Source: an uncultured Solobacterium sp. (GTDB lineage: Bacteria; Bacillota_I; Bacilli_A; Erysipelotrichales; Erysipelotrichaceae). From it: DNA of 5,682 nt. The notes below the pieces were generated by a model. The model saw only the letters and a program-made list of their open reading frames with translations, did not search any database and was not told where the DNA came from. A program made the position numbers and the translations under genes. Positions within the stretch are counted from its first letter, which is position 1. Every line of letters starts with the position of its first letter. The stretch covers positions 1 through 5,682 of the forward strand of contig CAKMPP010000106.1 of NCBI GenBank assembly GCA_927911475.1, read 5' to 3'. Positions 1 through 5,682 of this stretch are shown here, piece after piece.

Positions 1-263
1 GGTTCCTCCGAACATGAAGAACATCACCATGAACACCGAGGAACATGAACACCATCATCATGACCACGAGGAAGAGGAATGCTGCTGTTGCTGTGGTTCT
101 TCCGAACATGAAGAGCACCACCATGAACATCATCATGATGATGAAGAATGTTGCTGCCATCACCACCATGAGGAAGAAGAACATGATGAGGAAGAAAGCT
201 GCTGTTGTGGCCATGATCATCACGATCATGAACATCACCATCATCACCACCATCATGGACACG
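1..263 (+). repeat. Low-complexity His/Glu/Cys-coding repeat tract
   Basis: The tract consists of CAT/CAC, GAA/GAG, GAT/GAC and TGC/TGT codons. A diverged direct repeat begins at 1 and again at 95 (ggttcytccgaacatgaag...), each unit coding GSSEHEEHHHEH, then an acidic/His stretch, then a Cys cluster. The first unit measures 94 bases, not a multiple of three, which locates an indel inside it. Internal repetition of this kind expands and contracts easily and is also prone to assembly error. Confidence 0.8.
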
Positions 264-532
264 ATGCGGATGAAGTATTCACATCAATCGGTATCGAAAC
301 AGTTAATAAGTACTCTGTAGAAGATATTGCATTAGCACTTTCTGAACTAGATGAACATATCATCCGTGCAAAGGGTATTGTTCCTAGTCATGATGGAAGT
401 TGGTTATTCTTTGACTATGTACCAGGAGATGCAGATATCCGCATTGGTTCCCCTGCTTACACTGGTTTAATCACAGTGATTGGTGACAAGGTAGACGTTG
501 CTCGCATCAAGGAAATCTTTGCGGTGAAGTAA
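1..532 (+). CDS. CobW/COG0523 family GTPase, C-terminal part with His/Cys-rich metal linker (5' truncated, apparent frameshift)
   Basis: This is the 3' part of a gene that enters from upstream. The last ~88 residues match the CobW C-terminal domain: DEVFTSIGIETVNKYS, then a helix ALSELDEHIIRAKGIV, then WLFFDYVPGD and YTGLITVIGD near the end. Before it lies a linker of about 75 residues made almost only of His, Glu, Asp and Cys (about 30 His, 11 Cys in three clusters). COG0523 proteins are GTP-dependent metal chaperones, usually for zinc or cobalt, and such linkers bind metal; the N-terminal GTPase domain should lie upstream. The ATG at 14 is probably not a start: bases 1-36 read in the first frame as GSSEHEEHHHEH, which repeats later in the protein, while the ATG frame there gives unrelated residues. 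A one-base gain (or two-base loss) near 34-40 joins the frames. The stop sits one base before the next gene, so the two are probably translated together. Confidence 0.85.
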   Translation, partial: VPPNMKNITMNTEEHEHHHHDHEEEECCCCCGSSEHEEHHHEHHHDDEECCCHHHHEEEEHDEEESCCCGHDHHDHEHHHHHHHHGHDADEVFTSIGIETVNKYSVEDIALALSELDEHIIRAKGIVPSHDGSWLFFDYVPGDADIRIGSPAYTGLITVIGDKVDVARIKEIFAVK

Positions 533-533
533 A

Positions 534-1475
534 ATGGCAACTCCTGTATATCTCTTTACGGGATTTCTTGATTCCGGTAAAACATCTTTAATCTTAGACA
601 CACTCAACGACCCTTCCTTTATGGAAGAAAATAGCCGTACGTTAATTATTTGTTTTGAACAAGGTGAAGTTCGATACAACGATAAATACCTCGCAGAGCG
701 CAAAGCATTCGTTGAATATATGGACTCTCCAGAGGATTTAAACGTAGAAAAGATTCGCGAGTTAGATACCATCTATCATCCAAACCAAGTATTTATTGAA
801 TACAATGGAACCCTCGCAATCACACCGTTTATCTTGTCACAGATGCCAAACTTCTGGCCTTTGGTACAGATTCTTACAACAGTAGATGCGACAACTTTCC
901 AAATGTATATTAACGCAATGCGTTCTGTCATTTACGAGCAGTTAAAGTACAGCGATACAATTATCTGTAATCGTTGTACACCAGATACCTCCGCATCAAT
1001 GCTGCGTGGCAATATCAAAGCTATTAATAAAAAAGCTCAGATTTTCTACGAAGGCGAACACGGTGCCCAGGTCACTCTTAAAGAAGGTGTACTACCATTC
1101 AATATCAATGCCCCTATCATCGATATCAAAGATGATGATTATGGCATCTGGTATATGGATGCGATTGAAAACCCAGATAAATATGATGGAAAAGAAATCA
1201 TCCTACGCGGTAAGTTCACCGAGACATTACCAGGCTATCATCAGACCTTTATCATGGGCAGACAAGCAATGGTATGCTGTGCAAATGACACAAGTCTTTG
1301 TGGATTAACGGTTACAGGTGTGAAAGTAGAAGAACTTGTAAAGGATAACTGGTATGAAGTACAAGGTAATCTTAAGACCATCCCATTGGATAATGGCGGT
1401 AAGACACTTGTCCTATACGCAAACCGCATTCAAAACTACCAAAAACCACAAGATGAGTTCGTATATTTCAGTTAA
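534..1475 (+). CDS. CobW-like P-loop GTPase fused to a DUF1980/YcgQ-like C-terminal domain
   Basis: 313 residues. Residues 1-190 resemble the CobW N-terminal GTPase domain: Walker A GFLDSGKTS at 10-18, an E-x-x-G turn in FIEYNG at 87-92 where CobW proteins have E-x-x-G, and ICNRCTPD at 144-151 where NKxD is expected. The GCxCC metal motif that normally follows the P-loop is missing; only ICFEQGE (39-45) is there. Residues 205-313 resemble the C-terminal domain of YcgQ (DUF1980, TIGR03943): YMDAIENPDKYDGKEI, MGRQAMVCCANDTSLCGL at 241-258, WYEVQGNL and a final EFVYF. In YcgQ this part belongs to a permease system linked to zinc. The gene starts one base after the upstream CobW gene stops, with GGTGAAG inside that gene as a likely ribosome site. 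The pairing points to metal (probably zinc) handling. I am confident of the domains; the exact role and the retained GTPase activity are inference. Confidence 0.85.
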   Translation: MATPVYLFTGFLDSGKTSLILDTLNDPSFMEENSRTLIICFEQGEVRYNDKYLAERKAFVEYMDSPEDLNVEKIRELDTIYHPNQVFIEYNGTLAITPFILSQMPNFWPLVQILTTVDATTFQMYINAMRSVIYEQLKYSDTIICNRCTPDTSASMLRGNIKAINKKAQIFYEGEHGAQVTLKEGVLPFNINAPIIDIKDDDYGIWYMDAIENPDKYDGKEIILRGKFTETLPGYHQTFIMGRQAMVCCANDTSLCGLTVTGVKVEELVKDNWYEVQGNLKTIPLDNGGKTLVLYANRIQNYQKPQDEFVYFS

Positions 1476-1477
1476 TC

Positions 1478-1513
1478 AATAGGGTAATTCTTAAGAATTA
1501 CCCTATTTTATTC
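1478..1513 (+). terminator. Rho-independent terminator after the CobW pair
   Basis: A perfect 30-base inverted repeat (1478-1507) is centred between 1492 and 1493. Its arms read AATAGGGTAATTCTT and AAGAATTACCCTATT, and it is followed by TTATTC. It starts three bases after the stop codon. The T tract is short and interrupted, but a second T run (1520-1525 region) follows. The stem has no dedicated loop, so the central TTAA bases would form the turn. Confidence 0.75.
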
Positions 1514-1578
1514 TGAACTTTTTTTAATTTTCACCTATGTTAGTTAACGCACTTTACTCATTTGTGCTACCATTATTC

Positions 1579-1585
1579 AGGGAAG
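1579..1585 (+). promoter_or_regulatory. Ribosome binding site that sets the start of the sulfatase gene
   Basis: AGGGAAG lies 7 bases before the ATG at 1593 (10 before a second ATG at 1596). It supports starting translation here, upstream of the longest open frame, whose first ATG at 1705 has no such site. I see no convincing -35/-10 pair between 1514 and 1578. Confidence 0.65.
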
Positions 1586-1592
1586 TGATAAA

Positions 1593-3935
1593 ATGATGAA
1601 ATTTATAAAAGAAAAACTAAATATACGTAGAGCCGTTTGGTTCTTACTCATTTCGGCAATGTTCTTACTATTTTTATGCACCACATCTTTCCTTTGATGT
1701 ACACATGAAAAAAGGTATCCAAGGTACTGTGGTCGTATCAAACTTTAATACAGACCGTGGAGAAGAAATCTTTGCAAACTATAACTATAACTCTCATAAG
1801 ACGTGGCTAGATGCACAACCATCTTGGGAAGTAATTCACCTCAGTAACATTCCAATCGTTACAAACTCTTTACGTTTAGGCTTTAATAACGTAAAGACAG
1901 ACATCGCTATCTCAAAGATTGATGTGTCATTTGGACCATTCAAACTTGCAGAGTATACACCTGAAAATATCTCCAATGAGATTATTGCCTCTCAAGGTAT
2001 GGTCATTAACACAAACGACAATACAATCAACTTAACGCTAAATGGTGTTGAGGGTTGGTTACAGTTAGATACTAGAGAGTACTTACCTAAGACAGCTTGG
2101 GTTGCAGTATATCTTTCCATCTTAGTACTAAGCTGGATTATCGCATATCTTATTGATAAGAAGCTTTCATGGTCAAAGCACATTCCAGAAAATGAAATGA
2201 TGTTGATAGCAGCTCCTATTTGGTGCTTCTTTATGTCAGAAATCTGTACTGGTAACTACTACTACATCAACTTGATGAATCGTTTCTATAACGTTGCTAT
2301 CTATATTATTCTATATAAAGTAATCTACTTAATATTCCGTCGATTGCCAATCTCAGTACTGATTAGTAACTTATTTGTTGTAATCTTCGGTATCGTAAAC
2401 ATGTACGTAACACAGTTCCGTAACCGTCCAATCGCACCATGGGATTTAACCGCAATTGGCACAGCTGCAGATGTCATCTCGAACTACCATGTTCAGATTC
2501 GTTACTTCATGGTTATCGCAATTATTATCGCCATCTTAATTTATCTCTTGATGCGCGCTGTACCACGCGATAAGACAAAGATTAACGTATACTACGCAAC
2601 ATACCCTATCTTGATTATTGTTATAGCACTCTTCTTAAATAGTGTTGGTCAATACTACCTATGGGATATGAACCTATTGTCCATCTTCCAAACAGATGGC
2701 ACAGCACTTAGCTTCACAGGTCTTGTAAACCAATACATCTCTGATCAACCAAAGAAACCAGAAGGCTACTCTGTAGAGGAACTCAAAGAACTAGGTAAAG
2801 AGCTTGCTGAAAGAGCTGCAGCCAACGTCAATCCTAATGGCACTAAACCAACGAATATCATCATGGTAATGAACGAATCCTTTGCAGACATGAATGTTGG
2901 TGGTACAAACTATGCTGATAACATCATCCCTTACTACCTGTCTCTAGAAAATACGATTCGTGGTAACCTCTACGTCGATGTACGTGGTGGTGGTACATGT
3001 AATAGTGAATATGAATCCTTAACAGGTAATACAACTGCATTCTTTGCAGGAGGTGTATATCCATTCAACATGTATATGCACAGAAACGTACCTTCTATGA
3101 TTTCCTACTTTAACCAAAGCGGCTTTACTACAACAGGTATTCACCTTGGTAAATCCACCAACTGGAACCGTGCTTCTGCATGGAAAAAACTGCAGTACCA
3201 AGATAAAGTATTTGCAGAAACCTTTGATGGTCTGGAAACAATTCATGGATATCCAAGTGATGCACAGAATTTCAAAGTCCTAGAAGAAACTTACGAAAAG
3301 GAAAAAGACAAGAAAAAACTTTATCTTCAAATATCACCTACCAAAACCATGGTGGTTATGATGATAAGGATGACTTAAAGAAGACCGTCAATTTCAGTTC
3401 TATTGGTGGTGGATATGGTCATGCGGAAAACTACTTCTCATTAATGAAGATTTCTGATCAAGACTACAAGAACTTGATCGAATACTTCTCAAAGGTAAAA
3501 GAACCTACAATGATTGTGATGTTTGGTGACCACCAACCATCCTTAGGTGCAGAATGTGATAACCTTCTATTCCCACATGCAGGTACGCCTGAAAACGACA
3601 TGACACAATATATTACCCCATTCTCCATTTGGGCAAACTATGATATTCCAGATGAGACAATTGATAAGTTAAGTATTAACTACCTATCTTCACTCATTAT
3701 GAAGACCGCAAACTACCAAATGACTCCATACCAGGAATTCTTATATGAACTAAAAGATAAGTATCCTGTAATTGGTCTATATGGTTGTTATGACGCAGCT
3801 GGTAAATACTACCAATCTGTATATGATATTGATGATGCGGATATCAATACATACCGTTGTTTACAATACAATAACGTATTTGATTCCGACCGCATTCCAT
3901 CCCTATTCTATCCAGAAGGAAAAGAAAGTAACTAA
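1593..3935 (+). pseudogene. LTA synthase / phosphoglycerol transferase-type membrane sulfatase, split by two apparent frameshifts
   Basis: Three frames read as one protein of about 780 residues. Frame A (1593-1694) gives MMKFIKEKLN and a hydrophobic first membrane segment, then a stop. Frame B (about 1675-3330) gives an outer beta-rich region of about 120 residues, then roughly five to six membrane segments (from AWVAVYLSILVLSWIIAYLI onward), FRNRPIAPWDL, and the sulfatase start: NIIMVMNESFADM, with GGGTCNSEYESLTGN carrying the expected nucleophile Thr, and GKSTNWNRASAW. Frame C (about 3330-3935) continues NITYQNHGGYDD, GGGYGHAENYFSLM and MFGDHQPSLG with the metal-binding Asp-His. LTA synthases use phosphatidylglycerol to add glycerol phosphate to lipoteichoic acid or other glycans outside the cell. 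All active-site motifs are kept, so the breaks may be sequence errors; if real, the gene is dead. The exact substrate cannot be told from sequence. Confidence 0.8.
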
Positions 3936-3940
3936 AAAAA

Positions 3941-4021
3941 GAACACTTCTGTACCGACCTCCATTCGTTAGATTCTTGGTCTAACTTTTTGGGGGTCGGT
4001 ACAAATTCAGTGTTTTTTTTT
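3941..4021 (+). terminator. Three-tier nested hairpin with nine-T tail, probable terminator of the sulfatase gene
   Basis: There are three stacked stems. The outer AACACT (3942-3947) pairs with AGTGTT (4009-4014). The middle GTACCGACCTCC (3951-3962) pairs with GGGGGTCGGTAC (3991-4002), 12 pairs with one G-U. The inner GTTAGA (3967-3972) pairs with TCTAAC (3980-3985) around a 7-base loop. T4013-4021 follows, and the A run at 3934-3940 can pair with it, so it could also stop transcription from the other side. It is longer than a normal terminator and may be a small structured RNA or extragenic repeat as well. Confidence 0.8.
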
Positions 4022-4051
4022 GTTAGTTTTTAACTAGCAAACCCCTCATAT

Positions 4052-4061
4052 CAAGCGCTTG
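4052..4061. promoter_or_regulatory. Perfect 10-base palindrome in the promoter spacer
   Basis: CAAGCGCTTG is a perfect palindrome ending five bases before the -10 element. It sits where a dimeric regulator could block RNA polymerase. No known regulator is recognised, and a 10-base palindrome can occur by chance. Confidence 0.3.
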
Positions 4062-4063
4062 TA

Positions 4064-4072
4064 TGGTATAAT
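4064..4072 (+). promoter_or_regulatory. Extended -10 promoter for the immunity gene array
   Basis: TGGTATAAT holds a perfect TATAAT box (4067-4072) preceded by TGn. No good -35 box stands 16-18 bases upstream, which fits an extended -10 promoter. Transcription would start around 4078-4081 and leave an untranslated leader of about 110 bases before the first immunity gene. Confidence 0.65.
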
Positions 4073-4075
4073 AAT

Positions 4076-4089
4076 GGAAAACGTTAACA
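4076..4089 (+). promoter_or_regulatory. Candidate CcpA cre site overlapping the transcription start
   Basis: GGAAAACGTTAACA matches the cre consensus TGWAARCGYTWNCW at 13 of 14 positions; only the first T is G. It starts four bases after the -10 box, so CcpA bound here would be expected to repress. This is inferred from the match; other LacI-family regulators bind similar sites with a central CG. Confidence 0.45.
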
Positions 4090-4189
4090 TTGATTTTTAA
4101 GGTAGTTCTATCATGCTGAAATACCTGATTAAAAATACCATGAATGATCTACAAGTTTAGTCTAAAAGGATATAAGAAAAGGAAGAAAA

Positions 4190-4423
4190 ATGAAAATTTC
4201 TGGTACAAGATCTATCATCACATTTGACTATGAAAATGGTCATGTTTTAAAAGCAAAGGGAGAATTGTTGACCGATGGAAGTTTTACTGTATATAGGTCA
4301 AGTATACAGAATTGGGAGCCACCATACAACCACATTCGTATCACACAGAACGAGATAGATAAACTTGTCGAGGAAGTGGATTCCATGATGACTGAGCAAA
4401 CAATACAGATCGAATTTATCTGA
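4190..4423 (+). CDS. Imm74-like immunity protein
   Basis: 77 residues. It follows the pattern I recall for the Imm74 family: an opening strand (MKISGTRSIITFDYENG), KAKGELL at 21-27, FTVYRSSIQNWEPPYN at 32-47 with the marked W-E-P-P, then ITQNEIDKLVEEV as a helix. Imm74 proteins are small cytosolic proteins found beside polymorphic toxin genes and are thought to neutralise the toxin; the toxin type is not tied to one activity. The start is backed by AAAGGAAG at 4178-4184, about five bases before the ATG. It is the first gene after the promoter at 4064 and is followed after 19 bases by the next immunity gene. There is no signal peptide or membrane segment. The family call is from memory of the motif pattern and could be a sister family. 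Confidence 0.65.
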   Translation: MKISGTRSIITFDYENGHVLKAKGELLTDGSFTVYRSSIQNWEPPYNHIRITQNEIDKLVEEVDSMMTEQTIQIEFI

Positions 4424-4442
4424 GTTAGAGTAGGAAAGTAAC

Positions 4443-4886
4443 ATGACACAATTTGAAGATAAATTTATGGAAGTTCAAGCTAGCATGGTTTCGTTAGCAT
4501 TAGAATATGTTCAAAATCAAGCAGATAAAATTTTTATTTATGCGATAGCGGACAGTTTGTATAGTTTTAATCTCTTCTATGAGATTAAGGGAAATATTGT
4601 ACACAAACACTTAGTAAATGATTTTTTACCTACAAAATCACACATTGATACCAGTTTACAATCTCTCTTATTGAAAGAAGGTGTCAAGGATGTAAAATCA
4701 ATGCTTGATGTTTGCCAAGTATATAATCGCGAGCATCCAACTGAAATGTGGTTGATTTATGATGCTCAGAAAAACAGCCTTGATAGTCGCTATAGCTATG
4801 AAGGGCGTTATGACAAGGATGAAGAGTTGCTTCCAAGTCTAGAGTTTGAAAAATGGTTTGAGGAAGTAAAAAGTAAGCAACTGTAG
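4443..4886 (+). CDS. YezG/DUF600-like immunity protein
   Basis: 147 residues, soluble, acidic. The order FEDKFMEVQASMVSLALEY, DKIFIYAIADS, FYEIKGNIVHKH, VYNREHPTEMWLIYD (93-107) and FEKWFEEVK (135-143) fits the YezG-like/DUF600 immunity group. B. subtilis YezG guards against the LXG toxin YeeF, so a nuclease carried by a type VII secreted toxin is a plausible partner. No toxin is present in this window. The start has GTAGGAAAG just upstream (4430-4437), and the gene lies 19 bases after Imm74 and 11 bases before the SUKH gene, so the three are almost certainly one transcript. The family call rests on the tryptophan-rich C-terminus and the PTEMWLIYD block; a related but separate family is possible. 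Confidence 0.6.
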   Translation: MTQFEDKFMEVQASMVSLALEYVQNQADKIFIYAIADSLYSFNLFYEIKGNIVHKHLVNDFLPTKSHIDTSLQSLLLKEGVKDVKSMLDVCQVYNREHPTEMWLIYDAQKNSLDSRYSYEGRYDKDEELLPSLEFEKWFEEVKSKQL

Positions 4887-4890
4887 GAGA
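4884..4890 (+). promoter_or_regulatory. Ribosome binding site overlapping the upstream stop codon
   Basis: TAGGAGA contains both the TAG stop of the DUF600-like gene and the AGGAG ribosome site of the SUKH gene, seven bases before its ATG. This arrangement favours coupled translation of the two. Confidence 0.7.
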
Positions 4891-4897
4891 AAAAGAT

Positions 4898-5371
4898 ATG
4901 CCCCAGCAAGATCAATCAATTATCTACCCTTTGCCAACTGACGCGCTATTACAGGAAAGAGAAGTTGCGTGGAAAGTTCAACTACCTGAAGATTATAAGA
5001 AATTTATAAAGAATGAGAATGGATTGATTCCGTCAAAACGGTATTTTCATTTTGGGAATAATGAGAAAGTAATCGATTGCTTTTTAGCCATACTAGCTAT
5101 TTCAGGTGAGAAACCAGAAGAGGTTTATGATATCGGAGTGGTGAGTACACAATTAGAAGGGCGCATTGTCTTTGATGAAGATTATGTCGGAATGCAACTA
5201 ATCCCCATAGCAGCATTGTTCGGTGGCGACTTTCTTTGTTTAAATTATATAGAGGATCCCGAAAATCCAAGCATTTGTATCTGGCACCACGAGGAATCAT
5301 ACGAGCTAGAACCTGCTATAGAGTTTGTAGCTAATAACTTTACAGAGTTTTTAGATATGCTACAGGATTAG
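4898..5371 (+). CDS. SMI1/KNR4 (SUKH) family immunity protein
   Basis: 157 residues. The SUKH pattern is clear: LPEDYKKFIKNENG at 29-42 (the typical LPxDYkxFlxxxNG), a middle region with IVFDEDYVGMQ, LIPIAALFGGDFLCLNY at 101-117 (iPia..ggG.D.lclD), PSICIWHHEE at 124-133 and FTEFLDML at 148-155. SUKH proteins are immunity proteins against many secreted nuclease and deaminase toxins and are the commonest members of polyimmunity loci. It has no signal peptide and would act in the cytoplasm. It is third in the array after the Imm74-like and DUF600-like genes, with a coupled ribosome site. The SUKH family is certain to me; the toxin it blocks cannot be inferred. Confidence 0.9.
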   Translation: MPQQDQSIIYPLPTDALLQEREVAWKVQLPEDYKKFIKNENGLIPSKRYFHFGNNEKVIDCFLAILAISGEKPEEVYDIGVVSTQLEGRIVFDEDYVGMQLIPIAALFGGDFLCLNYIEDPENPSICIWHHEESYELEPAIEFVANNFTEFLDMLQD

Positions 5372-5436
5372 CAGTGTGATGGCTGGATATTGATTTAGAA
5401 CGAAAACGTCGAGGATTGTTAAAGTGAGGCCTATAA

Positions 5437-5682
5437 ATGAGTGAACTTTACTTACCAATAAGAGATAGTCTAGGCTATCAGAATGTCAAACAAGCGCTAG
5501 AGAGAGTTTTTTCGATTGATCTTGATACGATTGCCATTCATGAAGGAGAAGATCGAAAATTTTAATTTTCCGTTCGTGTATAAGGGTTATCATAATGACG
5601 ATGGGGATTTCATCAACAAGTAAAAAATAGGCAATTTTGAAGCTGGAGAGGGTGGCTTGTTTAACATATGGTTCACTCAAAC
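5437..5682 (+). pseudogene. Disrupted small gene, possible fourth immunity gene (runs off the window)
   Basis: An ATG with GTGAGG at 5424-5429 starts MSELYLPIRDSLGYQNVKQ, a 42-residue frame that ends at TAA 5563-5565. In another frame from about 5555 the sequence continues FNFPFVYKGYHNDDGDFINK to a TAA at 5621, and the same frame then reads KIGNFEAGEGGLFNIWFTQ to the window end. Read together these look like one small soluble protein with a missing or extra base near 5551-5563 and one in-frame stop. The family is not recognised. Its place, directly after three immunity genes, and its size suggest another immunity protein, but that is inference. The 65-base gap from the SUKH gene holds nothing recognisable. 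An open frame on the minus strand here looks like a shadow. Confidence 0.5.

Noticed and set aside
1..263. CRISPR or tandem repeat array
   Set aside because: The repeats are diverged, lack spacers of even size and are explained by coding for a His/Glu/Cys linker.
45..320. Open frame of 91 residues rich in Met and Ile in another frame of the His-rich tract
   Set aside because: It is a shifted reading of CAT/ATG-rich repeats. The codons of the other frame give the CobW protein with a recognisable domain.
1513..1541. Possible promoter (CTGAAC ... TATGTT) before the sulfatase gene
   Set aside because: Both boxes are poor matches (about 3/6 and 4/6), so I do not call it.
3313..3319. A AAA AAC as a programmed -1 frameshift site in the sulfatase gene
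   Set aside because: The heptamer is not in the register needed for tandem slippage relative to the upstream frame, and slipping there would drop the hydrophobic strand before NITYQNH. A missing base is simpler.
3967..3985. 6-bp stem with 7-base loop resembling a tRNA anticodon arm (loop TTCTTGG)
   Set aside because: No D arm, T arm, acceptor pairing or CCA end surrounds it; it is the tip of the nested hairpin.
5486..5680. Minus-strand open frame of 64 residues
   Set aside because: It has no recognisable domain, and the + strand gives protein-like segments with a ribosome site in the same place.

Overview
The window reads as low-GC, Gram-positive (Firmicutes/Bacillota) chromosome. The reasons are strong AGG-type ribosome binding sites, AT-rich codon choice, an LTA-synthase-like membrane sulfatase, a putative CcpA cre box, and LXG/Rhs-type immunity families. 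A lineage such as Erysipelotrichia is possible, but nothing here settles it. All convincing genes are on the + strand.

Region 1 (1-1475) is a metal-homeostasis pair. The first gene is the 3' part of a COG0523/CobW GTPase with a very long His/Glu/Asp/Cys linker and a CobW C-terminal domain. One base after its stop comes a second CobW-like P-loop protein whose G-domain motifs are eroded and whose C-terminus resembles the DUF1980/YcgQ (TIGR03943) domain. They look co-transcribed and end at a perfect 15-bp inverted repeat. By family knowledge this is a zinc/cobalt chaperone module.

Region 2 (1593-3935) is one large gene for an LTA-synthase/phosphoglycerol-transferase-type membrane sulfatase. It is split over three reading-frame segments by two apparent single-base indels. 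It is followed by an elaborate nested hairpin ending in a run of nine T's.

Region 3 (about 4052-5682) starts with an extended -10 promoter and a near-consensus cre site at the likely transcription start. Then come four tightly packed small genes: Imm74-like, YezG/DUF600-like, SUKH (SMI1/KNR4), and a fourth, disrupted reading frame that runs off the end. This is the layout of a polyimmunity array: several unrelated immunity proteins with no toxin gene in the window.

Three genes carry single-base frameshifts (near 36, 1671 and 3325) and a fourth (near 5555) has a frameshift plus a stop. They fall in homopolymers or low-complexity sequence in several cases. This suggests either indel errors in the assembly or real gene decay, and affects how every gene boundary here should be read.
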